Assembly (NCBI RefSeq): GCF_002086635.1
Contig: NZ_MVHD01000015.1
Coordinates: 35,357 to 99,356 of the forward strand
Length of the DNA stretch: 64,000 nucleotides
Reading direction: 5' to 3'
DNA from: Mycobacterium alsense
Lineage (GTDB): Bacteria > Actinomycetota > Actinomycetes > Mycobacteriales > Mycobacteriaceae
The notes under the pieces were generated by a model, which was not told the origin of the DNA, did no database searches, and was given only the letters and a program-made list of their open reading frames with translations. Position 1 is the stretch's first letter. Each line of letters opens with the position of its first letter. Position numbers and translations under genes: made by a program. This document shows positions 9,448 through 18,892 of the stretch, piece after piece.

Positions 9448-10614
9448 TCAGCTTACGGTCACAATCGGCGAACCGCTCGTTGTTGTTTGCGGAGCGTCCA
9501 TCTCGGCGGCCAACCGCTGGGCCTCTTCGATGAGGGTCTCGACGATCTGGGCCTCCGGCACGGTCTTGATCACCTCGCCCCGAACGAAGATCTGTCCCTT
9601 GCCATTCCCCGACGCGACGCCCAGGTCGGCCTCGCGGGCCTCACCGGGGCCGTTGACGACGCAGCCCATCACCGCCACGCGCAGCGGCACGTCGAGGCCA
9701 TCCAGCCCGGCGGTGACCTCGTTGGCCAGCCGGTAGACGTCGACCTGTGCGCGGCCACACGACGGGCAGGAGACGATCTCCAGCCCGCGCGGCCGCAGGT
9801 TCAGCGACTCGAGGATCTGGATGCCGACCTTGACCTCCTCCACCGGCGGCGCCGACAGCGACACCCGGATGGTGTCGCCGATGCCGCGCGACAACAGCGC
9901 GCCGAAGGCGACGGCGGACTTGATGGTGCCCTGGAAGGCGGGGCCGGCCTCGGTGACGCCGAGGTGCAGCGGGTAGTCGCACTGCGCGGCCAGCTGCTCG
10001 TAGGCGGCGACCATCACGACGGGGTCGTTGTGCTTGACGCTGATCTTGATGTCGCCGAAGCCGTGCTCCTCGAACAGCGAGGCCTCCCACAGCGCCGACT
10101 CGACCAGCGCCTCGGGCGTGGCCTTGCCGTACTTCTCCATGAACCGCCTGTCCAGCGAACCGGCGTTGACGCCGATGCGGATCGGGATGCCGGCCGCGCC
10201 GGCGGCCTTGGCGACCTCCCCGACCCGGCCGTCGAATTCCTTGATGTTGCCCGGGTTCACCCGCACCGCGGCGCATCCGGCGTCGATGGCGGCGAAGATG
10301 TACTTCGGCTGGAAGTGGATGTCGGCGATCACCGGGATCTGGCTGTGCCGGGCGATCTCGGCCAGCGCGTCGGCGTCCTCCTGGCGCGGGCAGGCCACCC
10401 GCACGATGTCGCAGCCGGTCGCGGTCAGCTCCGCGATCTGTTGCAGCGTGGAGTTGACGTCGTGGGTCTTGGTGGTGCACATCGACTGCACCGAGATCGG
10501 GTGGTCGCTGCCGACCCCGACGTCGCGGACCATCAGCTGGCGCGTGGCGCGCCGGGGCGCGAGCGTGGGCGGCGGGGCGTCCGGCATGCCCAGGCCGACG
10601 GACCCGGCGCTCAC
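9448..10614 (-). CDS. ispG: 4-hydroxy-3-methylbut-2-enyl diphosphate synthase
   Basis: The start is taken as the GTG at 10614, whose bases overlap the rip1 stop (GTGA), giving 388 residues and a close match to M. tuberculosis GcpE. The TIM-barrel part holds the [14 protein letters not shown] and RVNPGNIK motifs. The iron-sulfur part has CPSCGRAQ (about residue 280) and [10 protein letters not shown] (about 315), the ligands of the [4Fe-4S] cluster. It converts MEcPP to HMBPP in the cytoplasm in the methylerythritol phosphate pathway. dxr, the second enzyme of the same pathway, is two genes upstream, with rip1 between them. Confidence 0.96.
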   Translation of the reverse strand: MSAGSVGLGMPDAPPPTLAPRRATRQLMVRDVGVGSDHPISVQSMCTTKTHDVNSTLQQIAELTATGCDIVRVACPRQEDADALAEIARHSQIPVIADIHFQPKYIFAAIDAGCAAVRVNPGNIKEFDGRVGEVAKAAGAAGIPIRIGVNAGSLDRRFMEKYGKATPEALVESALWEASLFEEHGFGDIKISVKHNDPVVMVAAYEQLAAQCDYPLHLGVTEAGPAFQGTIKSAVAFGALLSRGIGDTIRVSLSAPPVEEVKVGIQILESLNLRPRGLEIVSCPSCGRAQVDVYRLANEVTAGLDGLDVPLRVAVMGCVVNGPGEAREADLGVASGNGKGQIFVRGEVIKTVPEAQIVETLIEEAQRLAAEMDAPQTTTSGSPIVTVS

Positions 10615-11819
10615 TGGAACAACCTGATCGGATTGACCAGATCGGCGGTGACCGTCAGCAGCATGTAGCCGACCACGAAGACCAGCACGACGTAGGTTGC
10701 GGGCATGAGCTTGAGGTAGTTCACGGGCGCGGCCGCGACCATGCCCCGCGTCGACCGGATGACGTTGCGGATCTTCTCGAACACCGCGATGGCGATGTGG
10801 CCGCCGTCGAACGGCAGCAGCGGCACCAGGTTGATCGCGCCCAGGATGAGGTTCAGCTGGGCCAGGAAGAACCAGAACGCCACCCACAGCCCGTGGTCGA
10901 CGGTGTCGCCGCCGATGATGCTGGCCCCGACCACGCTCATCGGCGTCTGGGGGTCGCGCTGCCCGCCGCCGATGGCGTGCACGAGCGCACCGACCTTCGT
11001 CGGGATCGCCACCAGGGCCTTGCCCACCTCCACGCTCAGGTCGCCCGTGAAGGCGACGGTGGCGGGCACCGCCGACAGCGGGCCGTAGCGCGTGGGCCCG
11101 GCCTGCGCGGGGCCCACGCCGATGGCGCCGACGGTGGACAGCTCCTGCTTGCCGCCCGGCCCGCCGGAGAGCCAGCGCTGCGTCGGCTGGACGTTGACGT
11201 GGGTGGTGACCTCGGTGCCGGCGCGCTCGACGACGATTGCCGTCGCGCCGTGCGACTTGCGGATCGCGGCGGCCATGTCGTCGAAGGTGGACACCGGGGT
11301 GTCTCCGACCTTGACGACGACGTCGCCGGGGCGAATCCCGGCGAGTGCCGCCGGCCCGGGACCGTCGCACCGGCCGGGCTTGCCGGGGGCGACATCCGCT
11401 GCGACGCAGGCGGTCTGGCCGACCACGGCCTTCGGGTGCAGGTTGGGCAACCCCCACACGAGCGCGATGCCGTAGATCAGCACCAGGCAGATGACGAAGT
11501 TCATCCCGGGGCCCGCGAACAGCGTCGCGACGCGCCGCCAGGTGGCCTGCTTGTACATCGCACGGTCGCCCTCGTCGGGGGCCAGGTCCTCGACCGGGGT
11601 CATGCCCGCGATGTCGCAGAAGCCACCCAGGGGCACGGCCTTGACGCCGTATTCGGTTTCCCCGCGCCGGGTCGACCACAGCGTGGGGCCGAAGCCGACG
11701 AAGTAGCGGCGCACCTTCATGCCGGTGGCGCGGGCGACCCACATGTGGCCGCATTCGTGCAGCGCCACCGAGATGAGGATGGCGAGCGCGAACAGCACGA
11801 TGCCGATAACGAACATCAT
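10611..11819 (-). CDS. rip1: site-2 zinc metalloprotease Rip1 (RseP family)
   Basis: 402 residues. The first membrane helix holds the zinc motif HECGH (residues 21-25). A PDZ domain follows at about 130-220 ([18 protein letters not shown]), and the third zinc ligand lies in [12 protein letters not shown] near residue 340 within the C-terminal membrane segments. The family cuts single-pass membrane proteins inside the membrane. In M. tuberculosis Rip1 (Rv2869c) destroys anti-sigma factors such as RskA, RslA and RsmA. It overlaps dxr by 4 bp (ATGA) and ispG by 4 bp (GTGA), so translation is probably coupled. Confidence 0.95.
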   Translation of the reverse strand: MMFVIGIVLFALAILISVALHECGHMWVARATGMKVRRYFVGFGPTLWSTRRGETEYGVKAVPLGGFCDIAGMTPVEDLAPDEGDRAMYKQATWRRVATLFAGPGMNFVICLVLIYGIALVWGLPNLHPKAVVGQTACVAADVAPGKPGRCDGPGPAALAGIRPGDVVVKVGDTPVSTFDDMAAAIRKSHGATAIVVERAGTEVTTHVNVQPTQRWLSGGPGGKQELSTVGAIGVGPAQAGPTRYGPLSAVPATVAFTGDLSVEVGKALVAIPTKVGALVHAIGGGQRDPQTPMSVVGASIIGGDTVDHGLWVAFWFFLAQLNLILGAINLVPLLPFDGGHIAIAVFEKIRNVIRSTRGMVAAAPVNYLKLMPATYVVLVFVVGYMLLTVTADLVNPIRLFQ

Positions 11820-13000
11820 CGGGTTGGCAGAACCTCCTGTGAGACTCGATCGATCCGGCGCCTGGCCATGTCGCGCGCCCAGCGCTGCGCGTCGAGTACC
11901 TCGTCCACGTTAGCCGGTTCGGCGGCCCATCGGTCGGCGACGTGCAGCACATCGGCGATGGTTTCCACGATTTTGGGGAAGGCGATCCGGCCGGTGAGAA
12001 ACGCCTCCGCGGCCTCCTCGTTCACGGCGTTGTAGACGGCCGTCATGCAGCCGCCGGCCTGCCCGGCGTGCCGCGCGAGCTCGACGGCCGGGAAGACCTC
12101 GTTGTCCAGGGGCTCGAAGTCCCAGCTGGACGCGGCCGTGAACGCGCAGGCTGGGGCGGCGCCGGCCACCCGCCGCGGCCAGCCCAGGGCCAGCGAGATG
12201 GGCAGCTTCATGTCGGGCGGGCTGGCCTGGGCGATCGTCGAGCCGTCGACGAAGGTGACCATCGAGTGCACGATCGACTGGGGATGCACGACGACCTCGA
12301 TGCGCTCGTAGGGGATGCCGAACAGCAGGTGCGTTTCGATGAGCTCGAGGCCCTTGTTGACCAGCGACGCCGAGTTCAGCGTGTTCATCGGGCCCATCGA
12401 CCAGGTCGGGTGGGCGCCCGCCTGCTCCGGCGTGACGCCCTCGAGGTCGGCGGCGGCCCAGCCGCGAAACGGCCCGCCCGAGGCCGTCAGCACCAGCTTG
12501 GCGACCTCGTCGGGATCGCCGCCGCGCAGGCACTGCGCCAACGCGGAGTGCTCGGAGTCGACGGGCACGATCTGGCCCGGCCGCGCCGCCCGCAGCACCA
12601 GGGGCCCCCCGGCGACCAGCGACTCCTTGTTGGCCAGCGCCAGCCGCGCCCCCGACTCCAGCGCGGCCAGCGTGGGTCGCAGGCCCAGCGCGCCGACCAG
12701 CGCGTTGAGGACGACGTCGGCCTCGGTCTCGCGCACCAGGCGGGTCACCGCGTCGGGGCCGGCGAAGGGGACGTCGCCGATCCGCTGCGCGGCGCGCTCG
12801 TCGGCGACGGCGAGGTTGGTGACCCCTGTCTCGGCGCGCTGGCGCGCCAGGGCGTCCGGGTTGGCACCGCCGGCGGCCAGCCCGACCACCTCGAAGCGGT
12901 CCGGATTGGCCGCGATGACCTCCAGCGCCTGGGTGCCGATCGAGCCGGTGCTGCCCAGCACCAGCACGCGCAGGCGGCCCTCGGTCCCCGGATTGGTCAC
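11816..13000 (-). CDS. dxr: 1-deoxy-D-xylulose 5-phosphate reductoisomerase
   Basis: The start is set at the GTG at 13000 ([12 protein letters not shown], 394 residues), matching the M. tuberculosis N-terminus; an in-frame upstream codon at 13036 would add 12 unconserved residues. NADPH binding is shown by [12 protein letters not shown], and the active site by [13 protein letters not shown], the flexible-loop segment [16 protein letters not shown] and the metal-binding Glu in NEEAAEAF. It makes MEP from DXP, the committed step of this pathway. Its C-terminus is shorter than that of the M. tuberculosis protein. It shares an intergenic region with the divergent small membrane protein at 13103. 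Confidence 0.95.
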   Translation of the reverse strand: MTNPGTEGRLRVLVLGSTGSIGTQALEVIAANPDRFEVVGLAAGGANPDALARQRAETGVTNLAVADERAAQRIGDVPFAGPDAVTRLVRETEADVVLNALVGALGLRPTLAALESGARLALANKESLVAGGPLVLRAARPGQIVPVDSEHSALAQCLRGGDPDEVAKLVLTASGGPFRGWAAADLEGVTPEQAGAHPTWSMGPMNTLNSASLVNKGLELIETHLLFGIPYERIEVVVHPQSIVHSMVTFVDGSTIAQASPPDMKLPISLALGWPRRVAGAAPACAFTAASSWDFEPLDNEVFPAVELARHAGQAGGCMTAVYNAVNEEAAEAFLTGRIAFPKIVETIADVLHVADRWAAEPANVDEVLDAQRWARDMARRRIDRVSQEVLPTR

Positions 13001-13084
13001 CCACCTATTGTGCCCCCGGCGGGCGACGCCGGACATCCGCGCGGGCCGCGGCGGCGGTGTGCCAGAATCTCCGGCAGAAGCCGA

Positions 13085-14221
13085 TCAGGAAAGGGATTCC
13101 CCGTGGCCAGTACCGAGGTGGAGCACTTCAACGGCGTCGACGTCGCCGAGGTGCCGTCGGCCGCCTGGGGGTGGAGCCGGATCAACTACCGCACCTGGCG
13201 CACCACCGGGCTGGTCATCGTGATCTTTTTGCTGGCGATGCTGCGCGGCAACCACGTCGGTCACATCGAGGACGTGTTTTTGGTCGGGTTCGCCGTGCTG
13301 ACGCTCTTCGTGCTGATCCGCGACGTGTGGGGCCGCCGCCGCGGTTGGCTCAGGTAGCCGCCGTTTGGCGCGTCGGCTCCGCCCCACCCGCCGATACCAG
13401 GACCCCGCCACCAGCACGGACAGGGCCACCGCCCAGGGCCATACGCCGTGCTGGTGCACCCAGCCGGCCAGCGCGCCCTGCAGCCGGCCCGCGGCGGCGA
13501 TCACCGCGTCGTGGGGGTTCGCCGTGGCGCTGGAAAGGCGCAGCTCGTAGACGCCGTAGTAGCCGACGTACAGCCCGACCAGCACCAGCAGCGCGCCGCC
13601 GACCCGGTTGACGAACGGCAGGACGCGGCGCAGCCGATCGGGCAGGGCCGAGCCGGCCCGGGCCAGATCGGCCGCGGCGACGGCCAAGACGCCCACCACC
13701 AGGGTCAGGCCGGCGACGTAGGCGAGGTAGACGGCGACGCCGGTGACGACCGAGCCGCCGCGGAAGCCGGCGGCGGTCACGGCCAGGAAGGGCCCGATCG
13801 TGCACGACAGCGAGGCGATCGCGTAGCTGACCCCATACCCGTACATGGAGCCCAGCCGGACCGTCGGAGCCCAGTGCGGGCCCACCGGCCGGGCCGTCAG
13901 CTCCCGGCCCGACAGCAGCCAAATCCCCAGGGCGACAAGCGCGACGCCGATCACGACGGTCGCGTATGGCACGTAGCGCTGCACGGTCGCGGCCGCCGCG
14001 ATGGTCAGCGCGCCGAACGATCCGAACACCGTCACGAACCCCAGCGCCATCATGGCGGTGGCCGTGCCCGCGCGGCCGAGCGCGGCGAGGCGCGTCCGTT
14101 CCCCGGGACGCCGCCCGCGCACCACCAGGAGCAGGTACGCCGGCAGCATGGCAAACCCGCAAGGGTTCAGCGCGGCCACCAATCCCGCGGCGAAGGCCAG
14201 GCCGACCAGTCCGCGATCCAC
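13085..14221 (-). CDS. CcdA-like cytochrome c biogenesis/thiol-disulfide membrane transporter, with read-through tail
   Basis: Residues 1-278 form a six-helix CcdA/DsbD-beta-type membrane protein with the redox Cys pair in NPCGFAML (about residue 21) and SLSCTIGPF. Such proteins pass reducing equivalents from cytoplasmic thioredoxin to exported thiol proteins. The gene abuts Mpt53 (4-bp gap), which is the likely partner. The homologue Rv2877c is about 287 residues, but here the frame stays open for 100 more codons of hydrophilic His/Gln/Asp-rich text antisense to the DUF2631 gene. The stop codon seems to have been lost, or a base error shifted the end; the native end is probably near 13360-13388. 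Confidence 0.85.
   Translation of the reverse strand: MDRGLVGLAFAAGLVAALNPCGFAMLPAYLLLVVRGRRPGERTRLAALGRAGTATAMMALGFVTVFGSFGALTIAAAATVQRYVPYATVVIGVALVALGIWLLSGRELTARPVGPHWAPTVRLGSMYGYGVSYAIASLSCTIGPFLAVTAAGFRGGSVVTGVAVYLAYVAGLTLVVGVLAVAAADLARAGSALPDRLRRVLPFVNRVGGALLVLVGLYVGYYGVYELRLSSATANPHDAVIAAAGRLQGALAGWVHQHGVWPWAVALSVLVAGSWYRRVGRSRRAKRRLPEPTAAAAPHVADQHEERQHGEPDQKHVLDVTDVVAAQHRQQKDHDDQPGGAPGAVVDPAPPPGGRRHLGDVDAVEVLHLGTGHGESLS
13103..13357 (+). CDS. small DUF2631-type membrane protein (Rv2876-like)
   Basis: 84 residues from the GTG at 13103, chosen because AAGGG precedes it at 13091-13095 and MASTEVEHFNGVDVAEVP is a plausible soluble head. Two hydrophobic segments follow (TTGLVIVIFLLAMLRG and VFLVGFAVLTLFVLI), with a basic end (RRRGWLR). 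Function unknown; it corresponds to the small conserved membrane protein Rv2876. The whole gene is overlapped on the other strand by an uninterrupted extension of the CcdA-like frame (see 13085-14221), which is unusual. Confidence 0.65.
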   Translation: MASTEVEHFNGVDVAEVPSAAWGWSRINYRTWRTTGLVIVIFLLAMLRGNHVGHIEDVFLVGFAVLTLFVLIRDVWGRRRGWLR

Positions 14222-14225
14222 GGGC

Positions 14226-14729
14226 TCAGCCGAGCGCGGCCACCCGGCCGGCCAGTTCGTCCTGGGGCATCGCCGAGGTGGGGTTGTTGACGAAGGTCGA
14301 GCTGCCGTCGGCGCGGTAGAACACGTAGGCCGGCTGCCAGGGGACGTTGTAGCGCGCCCAGATCGAGCCGTCGGCGTCGTTGAGGGTGGTGAAGTTCAGG
14401 TGGTACTTGGAGACGAAGTTCTGCATGGCGCCGACGTCCGAGTGGGCCGCGACGCCGACGAACGTGACGGCCGGGTTGGCGGCCGCCACCTGGCTGACAC
14501 CGGGGGCCTCGGCGTTGCAGAACGGGCACCACGGCGTCCAGAACCACAGCACCGCCGGCTTGCCCTGCAGGGTGGCGCCGTTGAACGGCGCGCCGGAAAG
14601 CGTGGTCGCGGTGAACTGCAGGCGGTCGTCGGCGGCCGCCGCGCGCGGCACGTCGCCCAGCCCGAGGATCAGGGCGGCGGCGAAGACCGCCGCGGCCAAC
14701 AGCTTGAGCACAGATGAGAACCGAAACAT
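14226..14729 (-). CDS. mpt53: secreted thioredoxin-fold disulfide oxidoreductase, Mpt53-like
   Basis: 167 residues. An N-terminal signal peptide ends near residue 33 (VPRAAAA-DD). The thioredoxin fold carries the active site WCPFC (Cys68 and Cys71) and the cis-Pro segment NVPWQPAYVFY. It is the counterpart of the secreted antigen Mpt53 (Rv2878c), an oxidase that forms disulfides in exported proteins. The neighbouring CcdA-like gene, 4 bp downstream, would keep or change its redox state. No second thioredoxin is nearby. Confidence 0.92.
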   Translation of the reverse strand: MFRFSSVLKLLAAAVFAAALILGLGDVPRAAAADDRLQFTATTLSGAPFNGATLQGKPAVLWFWTPWCPFCNAEAPGVSQVAAANPAVTFVGVAAHSDVGAMQNFVSKYHLNFTTLNDADGSIWARYNVPWQPAYVFYRADGSSTFVNNPTSAMPQDELAGRVAALG

Positions 14730-14737
14730 GCTCTGAA

Positions 14738-14756
14738 GACGGGCCGCCCGCCCGTC
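14738..14756. terminator. possible hairpin between rlmN and mpt53
   Basis: GACGGGC (14738-14744) and GCCCGTC (14750-14756) form a perfect 7-bp stem with a 5-base loop. It lies downstream of rlmN and just upstream of mpt53 on the minus strand. No U-run follows, as is common in mycobacteria. It may end rlmN transcripts or be part of the mpt53 leader. Confidence 0.3.
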
Positions 14757-14799
14757 GGGTTCATCGGCGGCTCGTCGGGCGAGCGCCCGGTGGGCCTAC

Positions 14800-15912
14800 C
14801 TACCCGCCCTCGGCGGCCAGCTGTCCGCAGGCGGCGCTGATCTCACGCCCGCGCGTATCCCGCACCGTGCACGACACCCCCGCCGCGCGGACCCGTCGCA
14901 CGAATTCGCGCTCCACCGCCTTCGGGCTGGCGTCCCAGTCGCTGCCCGGCGTCGGGTTGAGGGGGATCAGGTTCACATGCACCAGCGGGCCGAGCGCGCG
15001 GTGCAGTCGCTTGCCCAGCAGGTCGGCCCGCCAGGGCTGGTCGTTGACGTCGCGGATCAGGGCGTACTCGACCGACACCCGCCGGCCCGTCACGTCCGCG
15101 TAGTAGCGGGCGGCGTCGAGCGCCTCGGCGATCTTCCACCGGTTGTTGACCGGGACCAGCGTGTCGCGCAGCTCGTCGTCGGGCGCGTGCAGCGACAGCG
15201 CGAGGGTCACCCCGAGCCGTTCGTCGGCGAGTTTGCGGATCGCCGGGGCGAGCCCGACGGTGGATACCGTTACCGAGCGGGCCGAGATGCCGAACCCGCG
15301 TGGCGGCGGTTCGGTGATGCGCCGCACCGCGGCCAGCACCCTGGCGTAGTTGGCCAGCGGCTCGCCCATGCCCATGAAGACCACGTTGGACAGCCGCTGG
15401 CTGGTGGGGCCGAAGTCGTCGCGCAGGGCCGCGGCGGCGGCGCGGACCTGTTCGAGGATCTCGGCGGTGGACAGGTTGCGCGTCAGGCCGCCCTGGCCGG
15501 TGGCGCAGAACGGGCAGGCCATGCCGCAGCCCGCCTGCGACGAGATGCACACCGTGTTGCGCTGCGGGTAACGCATCAGCACCGACTCGAAGGTGGCGCC
15601 GGCTGGGTCGTTAACGGCCCGCCACAACGTTTTTCGCGTATCGCCGGCGTCGCAGGTGACTTCGGCGACGGCGGTCAGCAGGTTCGGCAACATCGCCTCG
15701 GCGATCGCGGCGCGCACGGCGGCCGGAAGGTCGGTCATCTCCCGCGGATCGGCGACCAGCCGGCCGTAGTACTGCTGGGCGAGCTGCTTGGCGCGAAACG
15801 CCGGCAGCCCCAGCTCCGCGACGGCCGACGCGCGGCCCGCCTCGTCGAGGTCGGCCAAGTGCCGCGGCGGCCTGCCGCGGGGGGGCTCGTCGAAAATCAA
15901 CTCCTGGACCAT
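14800..15912 (-). CDS. rlmN: dual-specificity 23S rRNA (A2503) and tRNA (A37) methyltransferase RlmN
   Basis: 370 residues. The radical-SAM cluster ligands are Cys129, Cys133 and Cys136 in [14 protein letters not shown]. The SAM-binding GMGEPL motif follows, and the second conserved Cys (about 362, in ISAACGQL) is near the C-terminus. The enzyme adds C2-methyl groups to A2503 of 23S rRNA and A37 of tRNAs by a methyl-Cys intermediate. It matches Rv2880c, with a few extra residues near 104 and 166. It is 22 bp downstream of cdsA, so probably the last gene of the pyrH-frr-cdsA-rlmN run. Confidence 0.95.
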   Translation of the reverse strand: MVQELIFDEPPRGRPPRHLADLDEAGRASAVAELGLPAFRAKQLAQQYYGRLVADPREMTDLPAAVRAAIAEAMLPNLLTAVAEVTCDAGDTRKTLWRAVNDPAGATFESVLMRYPQRNTVCISSQAGCGMACPFCATGQGGLTRNLSTAEILEQVRAAAAALRDDFGPTSQRLSNVVFMGMGEPLANYARVLAAVRRITEPPPRGFGISARSVTVSTVGLAPAIRKLADERLGVTLALSLHAPDDELRDTLVPVNNRWKIAEALDAARYYADVTGRRVSVEYALIRDVNDQPWRADLLGKRLHRALGPLVHVNLIPLNPTPGSDWDASPKAVEREFVRRVRAAGVSCTVRDTRGREISAACGQLAAEGG

Positions 15913-15934
15913 GACCTGTCCAGTATGGGCGCTG

Positions 15935-16867
15935 TCAGGACGGCAGCAGGGTGAACACCGTCCAGGCCGCCCACGCCGACGGCAGCACGCCGTCGAGGCG
16001 GTCCATCAGGCCGCCGTGGCCGGGCAGCAGCCGGCCCATGTCTTTGATGCCGAGATCTCGTTTGACCTGGGATTCGACCAGGTCGCCGAGCGTGCAGGTC
16101 AGCACGAGCACGACCCCCAGCACGGCGCCCTCCCACGGCGGTCTGTCGGCCAGGAAGGTCGCGGACAGGATCGCCGCGGTGACCCCGAAGACCGACGTGC
16201 CGACGAATCCCTCCCAGGACTTCTTCGGGCTGATCGTGGGGACCATCGGGTGCTTGCCGACGAGGACGCCCACCGCGTAGCCACCCACGTCGCAGGCGAC
16301 GACGGTGATCATCAGGCAGAACACCCGCCCGGCGCCTTCTTTGGGGTGATAGACCAGCAGCGCGGCGAAGGAGGCGAACAGCGGGACCCATGCGGCCAGG
16401 AACAGGGTTGCCGAGGCGTCCCGCAGGTAGTGCGACGGGGCCGGCGGGCCCGCGGCGGGGTCGTGGTGTCTGCTCGGGTCCTGCATGAACAGCCGCCAGA
16501 CCATGCACACGACCACCGTCGCGCCGAAGCCGGCCAGCGCGCCGCGCGCGCCGGTGGGCCAGGTCAACCAGACGGTGAGCTGCCCGCCGGCGAGCAGCGG
16601 AATGACCGGGATGACGTATCCGGCCTCGCGCAGCCGGCGCACCACCTCGTGGCTGGCGATCAGCGTGGCCCCGGAGCAGAAACCCACCCAGACGCGGGGG
16701 GCGAACAGCAGCGTGACGATGAGAACGGCGCCGATGCCGGCGCCGACCGCGATCGCGGCGGGCAGGTCGCGCCCCGCCCGTGACGCCTTCTTCGCCGGCT
16801 CCCGCACCGTTTCCTTGGATCCGCGCGCGGGCTCGTCGGGCTTGCTGCCTGCGCCGGTAGTTGCCAC
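15935..16867 (-). CDS. cdsA: phosphatidate cytidylyltransferase (CDP-diglyceride synthase)
   Basis: The start is the GTG at 16867 ([16 protein letters not shown], 310 residues), consistent with the roughly 306-residue M. tuberculosis protein; the frame upstream of it is not conserved. A basic cytoplasmic head is followed by several membrane helices and the family signature near the C-terminus ([20 protein letters not shown], then GGLMDRLDG). It makes CDP-diacylglycerol from CTP and phosphatidic acid, the precursor of PI, PE and cardiolipin. It is 22 bp downstream of frr. Confidence 0.95.
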   Translation of the reverse strand: MATTGAGSKPDEPARGSKETVREPAKKASRAGRDLPAAIAVGAGIGAVLIVTLLFAPRVWVGFCSGATLIASHEVVRRLREAGYVIPVIPLLAGGQLTVWLTWPTGARGALAGFGATVVVCMVWRLFMQDPSRHHDPAAGPPAPSHYLRDASATLFLAAWVPLFASFAALLVYHPKEGAGRVFCLMITVVACDVGGYAVGVLVGKHPMVPTISPKKSWEGFVGTSVFGVTAAILSATFLADRPPWEGAVLGVVLVLTCTLGDLVESQVKRDLGIKDMGRLLPGHGGLMDRLDGVLPSAWAAWTVFTLLPS

Positions 16868-16889
16868 GGATATACGTGCTGAGCGGCCG

Positions 16890-17447
16890 TCAGACCTCCA
16901 GCAGCTCCCCTTCTTTGTGCTTAACCAGCTCGTCGATCTGGGTGACGTACTGATGGGTCGTCTTGTCGAGATCCTTTTCCGCCCGGCCGACCTCGTCCTC
17001 ACCGGCCTCGCCGTCCTTGCGGATGCGGTGCAGTTCCTCCATCGCCTTGCGACGGATGTTGCGCACCGACACCCGGGCCTCCTCGCCCTTGTGCTTGGCC
17101 TGCTTGACCAGCTCCCGGCGGCGCTCCTCGGTCAGCTGCGGCACCGCCACCCGGATCAGGGTGCCGTCGTTGGTGGGGTTGACGCCCAGGTCGGAGTTGC
17201 GGATCGCCGTCTCGATGGCGTGCAGCTGACTGGCCTCGTAGGGCTTGATGACGACCAGCCGCGCCTCGGGGACGTTGATGCTGGCCAGCTGGGTGATCGG
17301 GGTGTTGGTGCCGTAGTAGTCGATCACGATCCGCGAGAACATCCCCGGGTTGGCGCGCCCGGTGCGAATGGTCGACAAGTCGTCGCGGGCCACGGATACG
17401 GCCTTTTCCATCTTCTCTTCCGCGTCGAAGAGAGCCTCATCAATCAT
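16890..17447 (-). CDS. frr: ribosome recycling factor
   Basis: 185 residues, the normal length. The three-helix bundle and the ends ([17 protein letters not shown] and the final [14 protein letters not shown]) are typical, with the conserved [10 protein letters not shown] and [10 protein letters not shown] segments. With EF-G it splits post-termination ribosomes. The start ATG at 17447 is preceded on the minus strand by a GAGGAG-type site. It lies 15 bp after pyrH and belongs to the same transcript. Confidence 0.97.
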   Translation of the reverse strand: MIDEALFDAEEKMEKAVSVARDDLSTIRTGRANPGMFSRIVIDYYGTNTPITQLASINVPEARLVVIKPYEASQLHAIETAIRNSDLGVNPTNDGTLIRVAVPQLTEERRRELVKQAKHKGEEARVSVRNIRRKAMEELHRIRKDGEAGEDEVGRAEKDLDKTTHQYVTQIDELVKHKEGELLEV

Positions 17448-17462
17448 GTGCGCCGCTCCTCC

Positions 17463-18218
17463 TCAAGTGGTGACCAGCGTCCCAATTTTCTCACCAGCGA
17501 CCGCCCGGGCGATATTGCCATTGGTCAGCAGGTTGAACACCAGGATCGGCATGCCATTGTCCATGCAGAGGCTGAACGCGGTGGCGTCGGCCACCCGCAA
17601 GCCGCGGTCGATGACCTCGCGATGGCTGATCGCGGTGATCAGCTCGGCGTCCGGGTGGTGGCGCGGATCGGCGGAAAACACCCCGTCGACCGCCTTGGCC
17701 ATCAGGACCACCTCGGCGCCGATCTCCAGCGCCCGCTGCGCGGCCGTGGTGTCCGTCGAGAAGTAGGGCAGCCCCATGCCGGCCCCGAAGATCACCACGC
17801 GCCCCTTCTCCAGGTGGCGCACGGCGCGCAGCGGCAGGTAGGGCTCGGCCACCTGGCCCATCGTGATCGCGGTCTGGACCCGGGTGACGATGCCCTCCTT
17901 TTCCAGGAAGTCCTGCAGCGCCAGGCTGTTCATGACGGTGCCGAGCATGCCCATGTAGTCCGAACGGGTGCGCTCCATCCCGCGCTGCTGCAGCTGCGCG
18001 CCGCGGAAGAAGTTGCCGCCGCCGATCACCACCGCGACCTGCACGCCGCCGCGGACCACCTCGGCGATCTGCCGGGCGACCTGCGCCACGACGTCGGGGT
18101 CCAGACCGACCTGGCCGCCGCCGAACATCTCGCCGCCCAGCTTGAGCAACACCCGCGAATACTTGGAGCGACCCTGCGGTACGCCGTTGGTGGCCTGGGG
18201 CTCCCCGGACTCCGTCAT
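17463..18218 (-). CDS. pyrH: UMP kinase
   Basis: The start is the ATG at 18218 ([17 protein letters not shown]), which has GAGGAG just upstream on the minus strand; the open frame further upstream is not conserved. 251 residues. Amino-acid kinase motifs: [36 protein letters not shown] and MAKAVDGVF. It phosphorylates UMP to UDP and, in bacteria, is a GTP-activated, UTP-inhibited hexamer. It heads the pyrH-frr-cdsA-rlmN run. The 262-bp gap to the divergent CsbD-like gene should hold both promoters. Confidence 0.96.
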   Translation of the reverse strand: MTESGEPQATNGVPQGRSKYSRVLLKLGGEMFGGGQVGLDPDVVAQVARQIAEVVRGGVQVAVVIGGGNFFRGAQLQQRGMERTRSDYMGMLGTVMNSLALQDFLEKEGIVTRVQTAITMGQVAEPYLPLRAVRHLEKGRVVIFGAGMGLPYFSTDTTAAQRALEIGAEVVLMAKAVDGVFSADPRHHPDAELITAISHREVIDRGLRVADATAFSLCMDNGMPILVFNLLTNGNIARAVAGEKIGTLVTT

Positions 18219-18347
18219 CAAACTCCTCGCATGACAGTGCCATCCCGGGCGGCCTCGTCCGGAACGGCATTTCACATCCTGCCTCATCGCAGCACAACGC
18301 GGCGTGGCCGGGGTGATTATCTGCACGGTTGGCTTCCCGTGCCCGAT

Positions 18348-18374
18348 GTTTGAGCCGGGACCGCCCGGGGGAAT
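18348..18374 (+). promoter_or_regulatory. weak SigF-like promoter candidate for the CsbD-like gene
   Basis: GTTT (18348-18351) is followed after 17 bp by GGGAAT (18369-18374), a poor match to the mycobacterial SigF pattern GTTT, 15-17 bp, GGGTA. It would give a leader of about 100 bases. Included only because better matches precede other stress-type genes in this block. Confidence 0.2.
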
Positions 18375-18432
18375 CCGCACCGACGCGGGGCGATCCAGGG
18401 TCTTGAGAACGAGGACCGCGCGCCCGTGTGAC

Positions 18433-18452
18433 GCTGAGCGGCAACGCTCAGC
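18433..18452 (+). other. perfect 8-bp hairpin in the csbD-like leader
   Basis: GCTGAGCG, loop GCAA, CGCTCAGC at 18433-18452. The GNRA-type tetraloop makes a stable hairpin 27 bases before the start codon. It could protect or regulate the message; it is not followed by a U-run. Confidence 0.35.
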
Positions 18453-18479
18453 ACGTACGCCGATGAGGAGGAAGCATCC

Positions 18480-18716
18480 ATGGCGGACAACAAGTCGGGA
18501 CCTGCGGAAGCAATGAAGGGCGTCGTCGAGGACGTCAAAGGCAAGGCCAAGGAAGCCGTGGGCGCGGTCGCCGGGCGCGACGACCTGACGCGCGAAGGCC
18601 AGGCCCAGCAGGACAAGGCCGAGGCACAGCGCGACGCGGCGAAGAAGGAAGCCCAGGCGGAGGCCGCTCGCGGCGGCGCCGAGGCGGCCGAGGAGCGCCA
18701 GAAGGCAAACCAGTAG
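18480..18716 (+). CDS. CsbD-like stress protein
   Basis: 78 residues, entirely charged, with the repeated pattern [20 protein letters not shown] characteristic of CsbD/microaggregate-binding proteins. The ATG at 18480 has a strong GAGGAGGAAG site. The C-terminal part is Lys/Glu/Ala-rich and probably helical. CsbD proteins are general-stress proteins of unknown mechanism (SigB-controlled in Bacillus). A strong hairpin terminator follows directly (18732-18761), so it is probably a monocistronic unit. Confidence 0.85.
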   Translation: MADNKSGPAEAMKGVVEDVKGKAKEAVGAVAGRDDLTREGQAQQDKAEAQRDAAKKEAQAEAARGGAEAAEERQKANQ

Positions 18717-18731
18717 CCGGTCGCAGATGAT

Positions 18732-18761
18732 GGGTCCGGTCCGTGAAAACGGGCCGGACCC
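18732..18761 (+). terminator. intrinsic-type hairpin after csbD-like gene
   Basis: A 13-base arm (GGGTCCGGTCCGT) pairs with ACGGGCCGGACCC across a GAAA tetraloop with a single G-U pair. It starts 15 bp after the csbD-like stop. The U-tract is weak, as usual in mycobacteria. Confidence 0.75.
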
Positions 18762-18892
18762 GTCGATTGTCCGGGCAGCGTAAATAGACTTTGCATAGTC
18801 TTGCTTTAAACGGGTATTCACCGCTGCGCTGACAGACATCTCGCCGTGAGGTGCCTACTGGTGGGGGGCGATGACAGCTCACGAGTTTGGAG

